A stretch of DNA of 64,000 nt from Azolla caroliniana (GCA_043228905.1 JBHGNT010000005.1:23064001-23128000); one strand, 5' to 3'; numbered from the stretch's first letter, positions 1 through 11,469 are shown. Notes: generated by a model from the sequence alone, not told the origin. A program made the numbers and translations.

Positions 1-164
1 TCGCGGCACCCTTGCCGGAGGGCAGCGAGTTACGAATGAAAGGGGTCGCGCCAAACCTAAGTTTACGAGATCCAGTTGGCATAGGACACCGATTCACTGA
101 CATAACGTTACGAGAGCTCAAGGTCGGTGGGGGTGGCTTTCTACAACCAGCGGAGGAGTACCGG
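1..164 (+). pseudogene. Element H: Ty3 pol, protease-RT linker, cut by window edge
   Basis: From about 78 the plus strand reads a short open segment (GHRFTDITLRELKVGGGGF, then a Pro/Glu-rich stretch). It aligns by eye with the segment before the RT fingers of element F at about 40.24-40.33 kb. It stops at the solo LTR and resumes at 1274: the Arg codon at 162-164 joins the Phe-Arg codons after 1277, so the two halves are one interrupted gene. This part of pol carries no catalytic residue. The beginning lies outside the window. Confidence 0.6.
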
Positions 165-1273
165 TGTCGTGAAGATTTTCGGCAATAGTGTAAAAATCCC
201 ATAAAACGTACGAAATCGAGTATGAATCACATAATAAAATAATTGTGAAGATAACATTTTAAATAAATTTAATATCTAAGTACAAAATGATGGAGGTTTC
301 GAATGCACTTTATTACACGAGAAACAGACAACTAAATGTCAAGATATGAGGGTATAAAGTTTGTGAAAGGAAAAGAGAAAATTGTGAGATATCCCACATA
401 GGCACGACAAATATGGCTCTCATCATATATAACGTAGAGCAAAAGATATTATCTTTGTGTCTATATGTGGAGCATAGAGAGTTCAAGGTAACTTGAACTA
501 AGAGTGGAGGTGGGCTAGCTACTCGTAAAGGGTTTTGGCCAACCAAAACCGGACCGGCGATGGAGCTGGTGATCCGGCGGCGGCACCGGTATCCGGTGCC
601 GGTCCGGATACCGGTGAGACGATGGCATCCGGCGAGGCACTGGTAACCGATGACATCCGGCGGCAACCGACGACGGCATCCGGCGAACCGGCGTCCGGCG
701 ACTAGATAAATAAATATATAAATATATATACATATACAAGGAAGGCAATTAAGGATTTGAACCTTGCACCTCCAAGTTAGGAGTCAATTGGCTTACCATT
801 AAGCCATGCTATTTAGTTGAATTTATATTTCTATCATTGTACTTTTACATGTAAATTCTCATACATGAGAGCTAAAATGAGTGACATGGTTATCATGCAC
901 CACATGTAATACATAAGCGCCAAATGGCAAACATGCAATTTATGCATGTCTTGTACCCTCACATGCATCATATGCATGAGAGCAGCTATAAAAGAAGGAA
1001 GGGGGAGGAGAAAAACACGTTTTTTTTTTATGAAAATTAAGAGGAAGAAATTCGTTATCAAATTGATCGTGTAACTTGTTTCTTAAATCTAAAGTTAAAA
1101 GTTCAATCAATCTCTCTCAATCGTGTGATCTCAACTTCTCTCTTTCCCAATCTATCTTAAGTACTTTCTCGCTAAAGCTTGCGCCAAAGCTTGTACCGAC
1201 TTTGAATCCTTCCGGTCCAGAACCCCGGCGGTTCCGCCTCATGATCCGCGCGTAGTGACGGATCTTCACGACA
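165..1273 (+). mobile_element. Solo LTR, 1.1 kb, inside element H pol
   Basis: Starts TGTCGTGAAGAT and ends ATCTTCACGACA, so TG...CA ends sit in a perfect 12-bp terminal inverted repeat. It is flanked by CCGG on both sides (161-164 and 1274-1277), probably a 4-bp target duplication, and it splits one Arg-Phe codon junction of the host pol. A TATA box (ctataaaag, about 986) gives plus orientation. There is no PBS, coding sequence or second LTR, as expected after LTR-LTR recombination. The 820-1010 part resembles the LTR of element F (shared tgcatgtcttgtaccctcac motif), so it belongs to a related FLDD-lineage family. Positions 540-705 are a CCGGCG-rich direct-repeat patch. Confidence 0.75.
742..812 (-). 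other. tRNA-like module, antisense within the solo LTR
   Basis: The minus strand has an A-box-like TGGCTTAATGG (806-796) and a B-box-like GGTTCAAATCC (763-753) at tRNA-like spacing. No convincing 7-bp acceptor stem forms, so it is not called a functional tRNA gene. Similar antisense modules occur in the LTRs of elements F, G and E. Confidence 0.5.
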
Positions 1274-2934
1274 CCGGTTTCGGAGAATGCTCGGGAGGCA
1301 CGAAAAGGCCTTCGCATTCTCATCAGTTGAGATCAGGTGCGTAGACCCGACGACTATGGAACCAATGGTGATCTTCACAGTACCGCATGTACCGTGGAAT
1401 CTCAAACCGATTCCAGTACCCAGAGCTCACATCCCGAAGCTGATGGAGCTACTGAAACAGAAGGTGGATATGGGCATCCTCAAACCGTCGAATGCCCCGT
1501 ATTCTAATCGGTGATTTACATGGTGAACGCAATGAACAAAGTGTTAAGGGATTGTATCTCGGACATCACCATGCCATTCTTAGACGATATCCCAATCAAA
1601 GGATGCCCGATGGAGGATAAGGACGAGACAATCGGACCAGACGGATGCCGGAAGTTCGTGGCGGACCACGTCGATGACTGTGAGAAGGTGCTGCAAAGAC
1701 TAGAGGGCATGAGGCTCACCTTCTCTGGGGAAAAATCGGCTTTCGGGCAATCGGAGATCATGGTTGTCGGACACCTATCATTTGGTCGGAAACCGTCATC
1801 GGCCAAGGTAGAGGCCATCTCCGCGATGAAGTGCGACTGCAATTTAGTCATACAAGTCCGGAGATTCTTGGGAGCATGCGCGTTCTACCAGATCTGGATC
1901 CCACATTACACCCACGTCCCGGAGCTGCTCTATGGATTGCTGAAGAAAGGGGATGAATTTGAGTGGAGAGAGGAGCATACATAGTCGGTCCGGAAAATGA
2001 AAGAAGCACTTGTTGCGGCGCCGACACTACGGAAAGCGGTCTACGGTAAAGACATTTTGATTTACGTGACCGTAGACACAAGTCCGACCGGAATCAAATG
2101 GGTGATCAACCAGGAGGATGAGAATGGTACGAGGTTCCCCATCCGGTTCGGCACGAAAGTCCTAAGTGAACGACAACGAGGGTACGCCCAGGTTAAACGT
2201 GAACTCTGGGGTATCGTTTTGGCGGTCAAGGCCAACAAAGACTACCTGATCGGGACAGAGGTGATAATCGAGATGGACTGCCTGCCGATTCTCGGTATGG
2301 TTTCCAAATGCGCGATGCCGGACCTAGCAATACTTAGGTGGATAGCGTACATCAAATCCCTGAATCCGGAAATACGACACATTTCCGGAAAAGACAACGC
2401 CATGGCCGACATGTTTTCGAGGGCGACATTCGATGATGAGGACGACATGGTTTCGGAGGACGAAGAAGTCGGCGTGGACTTCTTCGAGACGGCTTACGTA
2501 ACAACAAGGAAAGGGAGCAGTCCGGCACTTAACGAGTTCGACGAGAGAAAGTATGAAGGGGAGGGAGTGGCTCCAGATCGGCGGGTTCCTGAAGACAATG
2601 ACACCGGACATGGCATGGACGAAGGAAGTGACCAACCGGATTCAGAAGAAAGCGTACTGATTCTTCCTACGGGATGGGTGCATATGGAAGCACCCAAAGA
2701 AGAGAAACGACATCCCGCTCCGGGTTGTGGCGAAGAAAGAGGAACAGGTGGAACTGCTGACGGCGTACCACAAGAGTCCCTGGGCCGGACACCGCAGGAC
2801 GTGGGCCACATTCGAGAAGCCGAAGGGGAAGTACTGGTGGTCGAGACTATACCGGGACGTGCATTGGTTCGTGACGGCTTGCGAAAGCTGTCAGATGTGT
2901 TGTCCATGGGACAAAAAGATAAATTATTTAAATG
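1274..2934 (+). pseudogene. Element H: Ty3 pol, RT-RNase H-integrase zinc finger (FLDD lineage), degenerate
   Basis: RT fingers at 1287-1513 run into the palm with about 80 codons missing relative to element F at about 1512. The RT active site reads FLDD (1577-1588), followed by IPIKG. A TAG at 1982-1984 breaks the frame, which then continues through RNase H (about 2030-2440, ending in HISGKDNAMADMFSR). The frame changes near 2700, and the integrase HHCC zinc finger reads in another frame (about 2745-2905, HRRTWATFEK...CESCQ). Homology ends near 2910-2934 where element J begins; the integrase core reappears at 10955. The FLDD-IPIKG palm and the RNase H style recall fungal Ty3 elements; that is family knowledge, not a search result. 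Non-functional. Confidence 0.8.
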
Positions 2935-3412
2935 TAATATGGCGGTAGGTAAGGCTAGTAGGTGAGGAAGGTAGAGTTTAGGAAAACGTCGAGCTTTGAG
3001 CCTCACAGTCAGCCGACGGCTCGACGCTGTATGAAGAAAAAATATATGAACTGAGGTCTGCGTACCTTGGCAGGGGGGAGATATTGAGAGTATAGGCGAG
3101 GTCGTTTTCATAGTTATAAGAGCTCTGTAAGGTCATCGGCTATGGGCCATGTTTTTGTAATCATCGATAACTATTTGCAGTAATACATCTCTATTAGCTC
3201 TTATTGTTTTCATCTGTGTACCGTCGTTCCTATGATCTCAACTACGTATACGCCCCGGGTTATATTCTGGGTATGCTCTCCGTTCTCTTCCCCTAACGAC
3301 GCCTCCGTGCACAAGTCTTCACGTTACACTTCCCTTGATATCGATAGCCTGTAGGCATATCGAAGGTGTTTCCAACGGAACGGATAACACAATTTGGCAC
3401 GCTCGGTTACAG
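2935..3412 (+). repeat. Probable 5' LTR and primer-binding site of element J
   Basis: No coding sequence is seen here. The stretch ends AACACA at 3391 and is followed by TGGCACGCTCGGTTAC (3395-3410), a plausible tRNA-type PBS placed as in element K (LTR end, few bases, TGGCGACC). A purine tract with GGGGGG at about 3075-3082 precedes a second TG start (3083), so the true LTR may be 3083-3391 and the first 150 bp something else. The matching 3' LTR is not present, so the left boundary is uncertain. Confidence 0.4.
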
Positions 3413-3559
3413 CTGTGAGATCACAGTGAATTACGTTGAAGACAACCTTCAGCCACCATAACGGCGCCCAATCACACCAAGCGGTCTCGGCCATCTGGTT
3501 GACGCTCTGAGCTAGTCGAAGGAACTTCCGACTCGGCGATCACGGACCAATCTTTCCAA

Positions 3560-5340
3560 GAAATATCGAAGGCTGACCGGTTGCAATCCTCGCCACCTGT
3601 TACTCGATCGCGAGTTGATTCCACACCAACCTCTCCACCAAGCCCTCTAGAGGTCACCCACCCTGACCCTAACCCTTTTCCGGTTTTACCGGAAGATCCC
3701 GATTTTGATACCATGCCGTATCGTATCCTTACCCACGATACACCGACGGCCCCGACGCGGAGTTGCACATCCGTGCCTTCGTGTCCACCTAGCAGGCCAG
3801 CCACTCAACGCAACAACTCTCACCTGCCGAAATCGAGGCCTCAAAAATCACTGAGTTTACACTATCCCTCGATGGACCAACTGCGTGATGGTATTCTCGC
3901 CTCGACGTAGGGGAGTTTGTCACCTTCCACGACGTTCGCATGTAGTTCCTGGAACTGTTCCATCGCGAGGTGCCCAAACGAGAACTGCTCCGACAGTACT
4001 TTTCCATGAGACAAGAACCGCACGAGACGGTTACACAGTTCACGATCCGGTTTCGGGATCTCTACAGACAAGTGGCTGATGATGTCTTTGCACAGCACAT
4101 TCCGGACACATTCCAGTCCAGCTTACGGGATCCTCTACGGACGACTCTCGCACTTACTAATTTTGCCAACCAAACGATCGAGCAAGTCATAGCGCTCGTC
4201 CTCACCCTCGACCGGACACAACAAAGCACGACTTTCTCTATGAGTTCACTGAAAAGCGCCCTTCCCCAGGAGGACAATCACTTCCGCCAAGCTCTCCAAT
4301 GCACAGTTTCCTCGGATCGGGCCATCTGGCCCTTGAATGTCCTCACCGGCCACAGTGTCCGATATGCCAGTCCCGATCTCACACTGTCAAGCAATGTGAA
4401 TACAATATGCTCAACCACACAACGACGGCCCCGGTTCGCCAGATCGAGCCCAGGGATGCATACTCTCATCAGGATGAGCGACAATCCTACTGGAACCAGG
4501 ATAACCAACGACCCCGATCGCCAAATAGGCGGCACCGCAATGACGATTACTGTCGGGACGACGACTGTTACCGAAACAACAACCGACGGAGATCAGACAA
4601 CCGTTGTGATCGCTATCACGATGACCAATATCGGGCAAACAACGATTATGATCAATATGACGATGATCAGGATGACCGATACGATTAGAAAAATTCTCAT
4701 AATGATCGGCACAACTCTCACCGAGGATCGCACAACAACAGAAGGAATAACGACAACCGTCGTCGGGACCCCCTGCAAAATGAACCGCGTAGCTCGAACG
4801 CGCCCTAGACCAACCCACCAACACACGAGGCCGGGAATCAATCACACCCCCCCTTACACACAGATCGGACTGGCACCAGCAACTCGGCCGCCGTTACCTG
4901 CTTCAAGTTCAACCAACCCGGTCACTATGCTACGTAATGCCCAATAACAGACCACGGAAAGGCTCCTGCCATGAATAGTATTATGGCCGATGTGCAAAAC
5001 GTCACAACACGCAGTAAAGCCCAGGCCACTCCATGGCAAGTACAGGATGAAGTCCGGCAAGCAGCCAAAGAATGGATTGATACGGCTAACAAAAACAATG
5101 TGGTGCGGATGCAGACAGAAATGGGAGACGCGACCATCGGAGCACAACAGTCCGCGACACCATCCATGTCAACAGAAGATGACCAGCTGTGGGACGCCCT
5201 TACCAGTTCCAGGATCTCCCTGCCTCTACATAAACTCTTACCACTCATGTCGCGTTTTCGGGACACCTTGGCTACACTCACGACCAACACCCATTCCAAC
5301 GCGCCACATGTGCATCTGACCGAGCCAGGAACAGGTCCAC
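3560..5340 (+). pseudogene. Element J: Ty3 gag, frameshifted
   Basis: Homologous along its length to the gag part of element K. A Pro/Ser-rich leader (3581-3750), a capsid-like region (about 3750-4290, FRDLYRQ, LRDPLRTTLAL), then two adjacent CCHC-type knuckles in a shifted frame (about 4299-4395, second one CPICQSRSHTVKQC) and an Arg/Asp/Asn-rich stretch to 4690. From 4971 a third frame carries the VTTRSK-type segment seen in K before its protease. At least three frame changes and several stops separate these blocks. Gag would package element RNA in cytoplasmic particles; this copy cannot. Confidence 0.75.
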
Positions 5341-6788
5341 CCCTCATGGATGCTCAGAATCCAGCCATAAAAATTATGATTAAAGGACAAGACCTGCACA
5401 GGTGCATAATTGATGGCGGCTCTGGCGCGAGGGTACCTATGATAAACTCGGTTTGAATCAATGGGAACCTTGTCCCTTTTGGCTTTGGATGGCCGATACA
5501 CGATCGGTTTGCCCCATTGGATTAATTCGCCACCTTGACTTTACTCTAGGAGGCCACATGTTCACTATCTCGGCCGTTGTATTACGACTTGAAGCACAGG
5601 GCACCTACCCAATGTTACTTGGCAGACCATGGTTGCGCACAACAAATATCAAACAACATTGGCAGCGCGACATGATATCGTTCCGCCGAGGAAAGACCAA
5701 GCTCCGGATCATAACCGAAGAATGCGTAACCACGGCCCACAACACCTCGTCGTTATACGTGGAAGGGGTGCACATGCTCGATGGGTTAGCCGAGGACGAG
5801 GTGGATGACTTCCTAGAAGACCATCCCACTATCATACCCCTCTTCGAAATCGACGCCATATCGGCCGTCGGCACACCTCTAGACGAGGAGGTCACGGAGA
5901 ATACACCTAACCAGGACGAGCCAGATCCCACCACCATCGCGGAATTACGACACGCTCGGGACGCTTTTGAACGTGAACTCGCCATCTCCCAACGAGTGAA
6001 GGCATCAACGCTCGAAACACTGAACCTCGGTTCGGACGAGAACCCTCACACCCTACACATTGCTAATAACTTACCAGCCGGCAAACGACACGAATGCTAC
6101 AACTTTCTAGACGGGTTCAATGGTTACAACCAAATCGGAATGCACCCGGATGATCAGGAGAAAACAACATTTGTCACAGAATGGGGTGTTTTCATGGCAG
6201 AAGTAATGATGTTCGGTTTGAAAACGACGCCGGCCACGTTCCAGCGCATCATCACCGAAATTTTTAACGAGTATATCCCAACGTTCATGCAAGTCTTCCA
6301 TGGACTTCCCTTTCAATGGACTTCCATTGAGGACAAGGCTTACCTAGCTTTGAAATTAATGCTCTCGCATGCCCTAGTTGTACAACCCCCGATATGGTTG
6401 GAACCTTTTCACGTCCTCGTGGACGCATCAGATATCGCCATCGGGAGCGCACTTATGCAGTGCACGCCCCCAAATTGGTATCGGCCAGTGTATTATGCTA
6501 GCCGACGTCTCTCGGCCGCGGAAAAGAACTAAAATTTCGGCATTACCTCTTAGGCCGAAAATTCACATTTCACATCGATCACTCGGCCCTCCTTTATCTG
6601 GTTAATCAACAAGCCTTGACAGGTCGACTGGCTCGATGGATGCTCCTGTTACAAGAGTTTGATTTTCATATACAGCATCGACCCGGAGTCCAACATGCCG
6701 TCACTGACTACCTCAGTCGCCTCGAGTCAGGGACCCTGCCGAGTCCACATATGACGATTTACCCGATGCCGGCCTATTTAATCTCACA
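5341..6788 (+). pseudogene. Element J: Ty3 protease-RT-RNase H with internal deletions
   Basis: The protease motif IIDGGSGA lies at about 5409-5432, followed by a small frameshift at 5455 and the conserved LLGRPWLRT. RT is represented only by a block around FLDGFNGYNQ to TPATFQRII (about 6100-6300). Compared with K, the fingers before it are missing and, after FMQVF, the sequence jumps straight to FQWTS of the RT connection, so the FLDD active site is deleted. RNase H follows (DASDIAIGSALMQ, about 6421-6460). It has another roughly 45-bp loss at 6531 that shifts the frame before HYLLGRK and DYLSRLES. No functional polymerase. Confidence 0.8.
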
Positions 6789-8149
6789 ATGCTGCCAGAC
6801 GACAAAGAAGATGAATGGATCACGGAGATGACCCATTTCCTTAGTACGGGCCTGCCTCCCGACCACAGGCCCCTCGATGCACGAAAACGCCTCACAGTAC
6901 GAAGCCGAAACTTTTGCCTCATTTCCGGCATCCTCTACCACAAAGGCTCGAACGGAATATGGCGCCGGGAAATTCGACAATTCGAGAAGATGGCCATCCT
7001 CCAAGAGGCCCACCTAGGAATCGTCATTGGACACTACGCCGGAGAGTCCACGGCAAGGAAAGTATGGCAGAGTGGGTTATGGTGGTCTACAACGAAAAAG
7101 GATGCCCACGAGTTCTGTTGGCAGTGCGACTTGTGCCAACGGTTGGGACAACTGATGAAACAAGCTCGAATGCCACACCAACCCATTCTTCCATTGGAAC
7201 CATTTAAAAAATGGGGGTTAGATTTTGTGGGAGCTTTCAAACCAGTCGCGGCCCGAACCGGTAATAAGTATATCATCGTGGCCACGGACTACTGCACAAA
7301 ATGGGTCGAGGCAAAGGCCTTACAAGACAACACGGCAACATCCACAGCCAAGTTCGTGTACGAACATCTATGGTGCTGTTATGGATGCCCAATAGAGCTC
7401 GTTAGTGACCAAGGTGGGCCCTTTATAAACCATATAATCCGTGAGCTTACGTCACACTACGTGGTTGTACATAAGAAAACTACACCATACTACCCGCAGG
7501 CAAACGGATTGGCAGAATCGACTAACAAAATTCTCCAAACAATCCTGAAGAAGATCGTCAACGAGAACTACACCGATTGGGATGACAAGCTCCAAAGTGC
7601 ACTATGGGCTTATCGCACTACATTCAAAACGAGCATTCAATCCACCCCCTTCCGGATGGCTTTTGGTCTCGAAGCCGTTATGCCCATCGAGTTCCAAGTT
7701 CTGAGTCTCTGAGTTCAAGTTAAAGCAAGGCTCCCCGAGGCCCAATCTGAACAAATTAGGCTGGAACAAGTCCACTCCTCGAACTTGGCGAGGACCGAGT
7801 AACGAGCATGGGCCAACTTGAACAGCGACAACGACAACGGAAAGCCTTTCTGGACCAACATCAGAAAGGATTGGAACAAGAACTGACCATCAACAAACTA
7901 GTCTTCGTTTTCTAGACACGACTCAGTGCCATGCCAAGAAAATTACGATTTCGATGGACTGGCCCCTTTTGGATTATTGACGAGTTTAACGGCACGTTTC
8001 AACTCGGCACCCTCACCGGAGAAATTGTCAAAAACTGGGTGAATGGATTCCGACTGCGACCGTACCAGGGAAATACCCCAGCCAACCCTTTTGCCGAGTC
8101 TCACGGCACAGACAATGCCACGAAGGAGGCCACACGTCCCCCTCGGTAA
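6789..8149 (+). pseudogene. Element J: Ty3 integrase and C-terminal tail
   Basis: 6789-7712 is open for 307 codons. It holds the HHCC zinc finger (HYAGESTARK...CDLCQRLG), the first Asp in WGLDFVG, the second Asp in SDQGG and the Glu in ANGLAESTN, so D-D-E is intact. A TGA at 7710-7712 stands where K has an Arg codon after the same LSL context, consistent with CGA to TGA decay. The tail is then frameshifted, and the final WTGPFWI...GFRLRPY block reads at 7931-8149. There is no chromodomain, as in K. Confidence 0.8.
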
Positions 8150-8560
8150 GAACCCACCAACATTCCAAAGTGTGCATTAGGTAGGATTAGGCATAGTTTT
8201 AGCAATTAGTTAGTTCCACCTAAACCAACTACCACATCACCCAAATCACGTCATATTTAGAGGCACACACTAGTCACTTTCACATTCACTTAAGTATTTA
8301 AAGGCACATGCACAACATCCAAGGCACAACACTAACTCCCTAGGACACGTGGCCATAATATCTTATTATGGCATCCATGGCCAAGAATCTTCAGGCTCAT
8401 CTTCATGCACAAAACCCTAGGCGTTTGCTAAAAAACAGTTACCCCAAGCACACCCCACACACAGACGTTTTCTTGCACACCTAGCCTTCTCGCTCCCACA
8501 CTCTCAAGCTTCCTCTCTGCCCCTACAGACCTCCACATCCCACCGGAGCCCCCACCACAT
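8150..8560 (+). other. Element J post-pol region, non-coding, with TATTTAAAG box
   Basis: No open frame is supported. A TATTTAAAGG box lies at about 8295-8304, at a position comparable to a TATTTAAAG box after pol in element K (about 19291). In K that region leads to extra open frames. Here the sequence is cut at about 8560 by the truncated start of element G, so any second gene of J is absent. Confidence 0.4.
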
Positions 8561-10510
8561 TCTGTCACAACAGGGGAATGATGAGAAGCTACATCCTGTG
8601 GCTTTTCACTCACGCAAGTTTGATGCCGCCGAAATTAACTACGAAATTCATGATAAGGAGCTATTGGCAATAGTGGATTCTTTTATGCTATGGAGGCATT
8701 TTCTGGAGGGATCCTTTCATCCAATCACCATATTTAGTGATCACAAGAATCTTGCCTACTTTCAAGATGCTCGTGTGTTGAATCGACGTCAAGCTCGGTG
8801 GGCCCAATTCCTCACGCGTTTCGACTTCAAAATTACATATCGTCCGGGGAAGCACCAAGGAAAGGCAGATGCATTATCACAACGTTCGTATCTAGCACCC
8901 CGTCCCGGCGAGCCAGCTTTCGATAACCAAAAACAAGTCATCTTGGGACTGACATGACTACAAGCAACACAGATCTTTGACATGCCCATGGATTCCGGCG
9001 TTATCGATACCATACGTGAAGACTTGAAGACAGATGCGTTCGCCCAAGCTATACTAGCACAAATTGATCCCTCTCGAGCGTCGTGTTCACAGTCGCAACC
9101 ACCAGGTACGGACTATCGGCAATTCAAATACCATGATGGATTACTCTTCTTTAAAGAACTTTTGTATGTTCCTAATGGTTCTTGCCGCCTTCGAGTAGTT
9201 CAAAACTGCCATGCCACATATACAACTGGGAATTTTGGTAGTACTAAAACATTACATTTAGTACAACGATCATTCTGGTGGCCCTGTATGCGACAATTTG
9301 TCGAGGATTTTGTTCGGACTTGTGATACATGTTGTAGAGCGAAAATGCCAAGACATCATCCATATGGTTTATTAGAACCAATACCAATTCCAAGCAAGCC
9401 GTGGCAATCCATTGCTCTAGACTTCATCACAGATCTTCTAGTCTCTAAGGGGTTCAATGTGATTCTAACGGTGGTCGATCGATACACGAAGATGGCTCAT
9501 TTCTTGCCATGTACTAAGGAGATCTCCAGTGAAGACACTGCCGAAATTGTCATGCGTGAAGTATGTCGGCATCATGGACTTCCCGATAGTATCATCAGCG
9601 ACCGTGGACCCCAGTTCCTGTCAAAATTCTAGAAGCACCTTTTTAACATGCTCAAGGTCTCTTGTAACCTCTCCTCCGGCTACCACCCCCAAACCGACGG
9701 CCAAGCTGAACGAACAAATCAAACGCTGGAGCAGTATCTGCGGTGCTTTCTCAATTATCATCAGGACGACTGGGCAGATATTCTCCACTTCGCCGAATTT
9801 GCCTATAACAACTCTATCCACGCATCCACTAAAGTTACGTCATTTTATGCTTATACGGGATGTCACCCCCGGTGGAGTGTACTTGAAACCCCAGAGGTGT
9901 TCACAAATCCGTGCGCGGAGGATCGTTTGGAGTGGTTACGCAAGATACAAGCGGATTTATCTACTCATCTCCAGCAAAACAAACACACAAGGTCTATGCG
10001 GATCGTCATCGACTTCCATCCAGTTTTAATATTGGAGATCGGGTGTGGCTGCTACGACGACACATCAAGACTACTCGCCCATGTGAGAAGTTGGATTATC
10101 GGCGATTAGGTCCTTTCCGTATTATTGGACAGATTAATGATGTCGCTTTTCGTCTTGATCTACCTCCTCAACTTCGGATACATCCGGTGTTTCATAGTTC
10201 TCTCCTCGAACCCTACCACGAGAACACCATCCCAGGACGTCTTATCCAACCTCCACCCTCGATCGAGCTTGAAGATGGGCCGGAGTACGAGGTTGCCGCC
10301 ATCCTTGATTCCAAGATTGTTCGCAACAAGCTCTACTATCTAGTCGATTGGCTAGGCTATAGTCCCAGCGAATGTACTTGGGAACCGATCGAGAATGTGA
10401 CCAATGCTCATGCTCTTCTTGAAGACTTCCATCATCAATATCCACACAAACCGGGTCCTCAATCCAATATCCACACAAACCGGGTCCTCGTCGTTTTAAA
10501 GGGGGGATAG
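8561..10510 (+). pseudogene. Element G: 5'-truncated chromovirus pol (RNase H-integrase-chromodomain)
   Basis: Begins abruptly in RNase H ([20 protein letters not shown]) and continues through FSDHKNL and [13 protein letters not shown], then integrase with its HHCC finger and D-D-E core (LDFITD, SDRGPQF, TDGQAERTN). Stops at 8955-8957 and 9630-9632 (where Trp is expected) and a frameshift near 9980 disable it. The third frame carries [13 protein letters not shown] and a C-terminal chromodomain (YEVAAILDSK to CTWEP, about 10285-10390). Chromodomains of this Ty3 group help target insertion to chromatin. A 23-bp direct duplication lies at 10438-10491. Confidence 0.85.
10498..10510 (+). other. 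Polypurine tract of element G
   Basis: AAAGGGGGGATAG ends immediately before the LTR start TGTAATG at 10511, the expected place for plus-strand priming. Confidence 0.75.
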
Positions 10511-10518
10511 TGTAATGA

Positions 10519-10588
10519 TATGGCAAGACTCGAACCCATGACCTTAGGTTATATGGGTCGAGCTCTTGACCATTAGACCATCTATTGT
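10519..10588 (-). other. tRNA-like module, antisense in LTR of G
   Basis: The minus strand shows a good B box GGTTCGAGTC (10536-10527) and an A box TGGTCTAATGG (10580-10570) at tRNA spacing. GACC/GGTC can pair at the anticodon-stem position. The sequence GGTCATGGGTTC before and in the B box also occurs in the E LTR module. The acceptor stem is poor, so it is a relic or a pol III-type promoter rather than a proven tRNA gene. Confidence 0.55.
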
Positions 10589-10656
10589 AATACGTAGGAT
10601 ATTATTTTCATTTACATTTTATTATAGGAAATTAGTGTATATTCCAGATTTCTCTG

Positions 10657-10674
10657 GAACATTCTAGAAGCTTC
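10657..10674 (+). promoter_or_regulatory. Heat-shock-element-like array in LTR of G
   Basis: GAAcaTTCtaGAAgcTTC: four alternating GAA/TTC units with exact 2-nt spacing, a perfect match to the known HSF-binding consensus. It sits about 20 bp before the TATA box at 10695. Function is inferred from the motif only. Confidence 0.7.
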
Positions 10675-10811
10675 AGGATTACTCCTAAAAACACTATAAA
10701 AGAGGGCACTAGGCATTATGTTGAACCAAATTGGTTCAACGCCAGTCTTAAGCCTTTTAGCCACCATTGTATATTCTCTTCATATAATACATATCTTTCT
10801 TATCATCACTC

Positions 10812-10849
<38 letters not shown>

Positions 10850-10954
10850 CGTCTCGCTCACTCCTTCCTTCTCTCGAAGAAGTTCTACACCTCTCATAGT
10901 ACTAATCCTTCGTTTAGTACTAATTCCTTCTCTGTCTCAGTACTGTTCCTGACA

Positions 10955-11296
10955 CCCTCCGACCGTCCACTTCAAGTGGATGGTGGATCTGGTGACGATG
11001 CCGATGGGGGTATGGCAGATGCGATATCTGGTGTTGGCTCGAGAGGACCTACCAAACCAGGTGGAAGGCCGAGCGTTGCTGAACAAAATGACCGAAAAAG
11101 GCATCACATATAAGAGGCATCACATATAAGACCCTCGAAAAGTATACCGGTACAGGTGCGTAGGAAAGATCGTAGCCGACCTCAGAGAACTGGACGCATA
11201 GGAGGCTGAAGAGTTGTTTGATCGGCTAGGGGTTAAACTCTCGCTCACCACGACATACAATCTAGAGGTGAACGGGAAGATGGAACGCGGACACGA
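10955..11296 (+). pseudogene. Element H: Ty3 integrase core fragment
   Basis: Continues the interrupted integrase of H. HFKWMVDLVTM and NQVEGRALLNK match the start of the F integrase core (62.92-63.03 kb). VADLRELDA and LTTTYNLEVNGKMERGH match the second Asp region and the Glu motif of F. A duplicated gcatcacatataaga (about 11101-11130), a stop and a gap of about 20 residues relative to F break the frame. The reading ends after GKMERGH, where LTR sequence begins. The second catalytic Asp position reads ADLRELD. Confidence 0.7.
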
Positions 11297-11469
11297 TGTC
11301 CCTCCTTGTTCTATAAAAGGAAGGGAGCGCCTCTTGTGAAGGGGTTGCCCATTTTCAGTCTTAAGGGTATACCGTTTTGTGTTTCTTTCTAGGTTTAGCT
11401 ACATTCTTTCTCTTCTTCGTTTCTTTTCTGCTCCTTCTCGAGGAGTCGAGCAGTAGCTATGACGGCAAG

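Larger units (their letters stand above)
10511..10954 (+). repeat. 3' LTR of element G (HSE-bearing LTR family)
   Basis: Starts TGTAATGATATGG directly after a polypurine tract and ends CCTGACA, where the sequence returns to element H integrase at 10955. Order inside: antisense tRNA-like module (10519-10588), heat-shock-element-like array (10657-10674), TATA box (10695-10702), a perfect palindrome GTTGAACCA AA TTGGTTCAAC region (10720-10740), a CT dinucleotide run (about 10808-10846), then the end. The matching 5' LTR is not in the window. The layout is shared with the LTRs of E and O and the solo LTR at 33119-33566, although much of the sequence differs. Confidence 0.8.

Noticed and set aside
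165-1273. DNA transposon (because of the 12-bp terminal inverted repeat)
   Set aside because: TG...CA ends, TATA box, and similarity to the F LTR favour a solo LTR; no transposase or typical DNA-transposon TSD.
2935-3082. 5' LTR of element G (start TGTAATATGG resembles G's TGTAATGATATGG)
   Set aside because: Similarity stops after about 12 bp and no TSD matches the CCCTC after the G 3' LTR.
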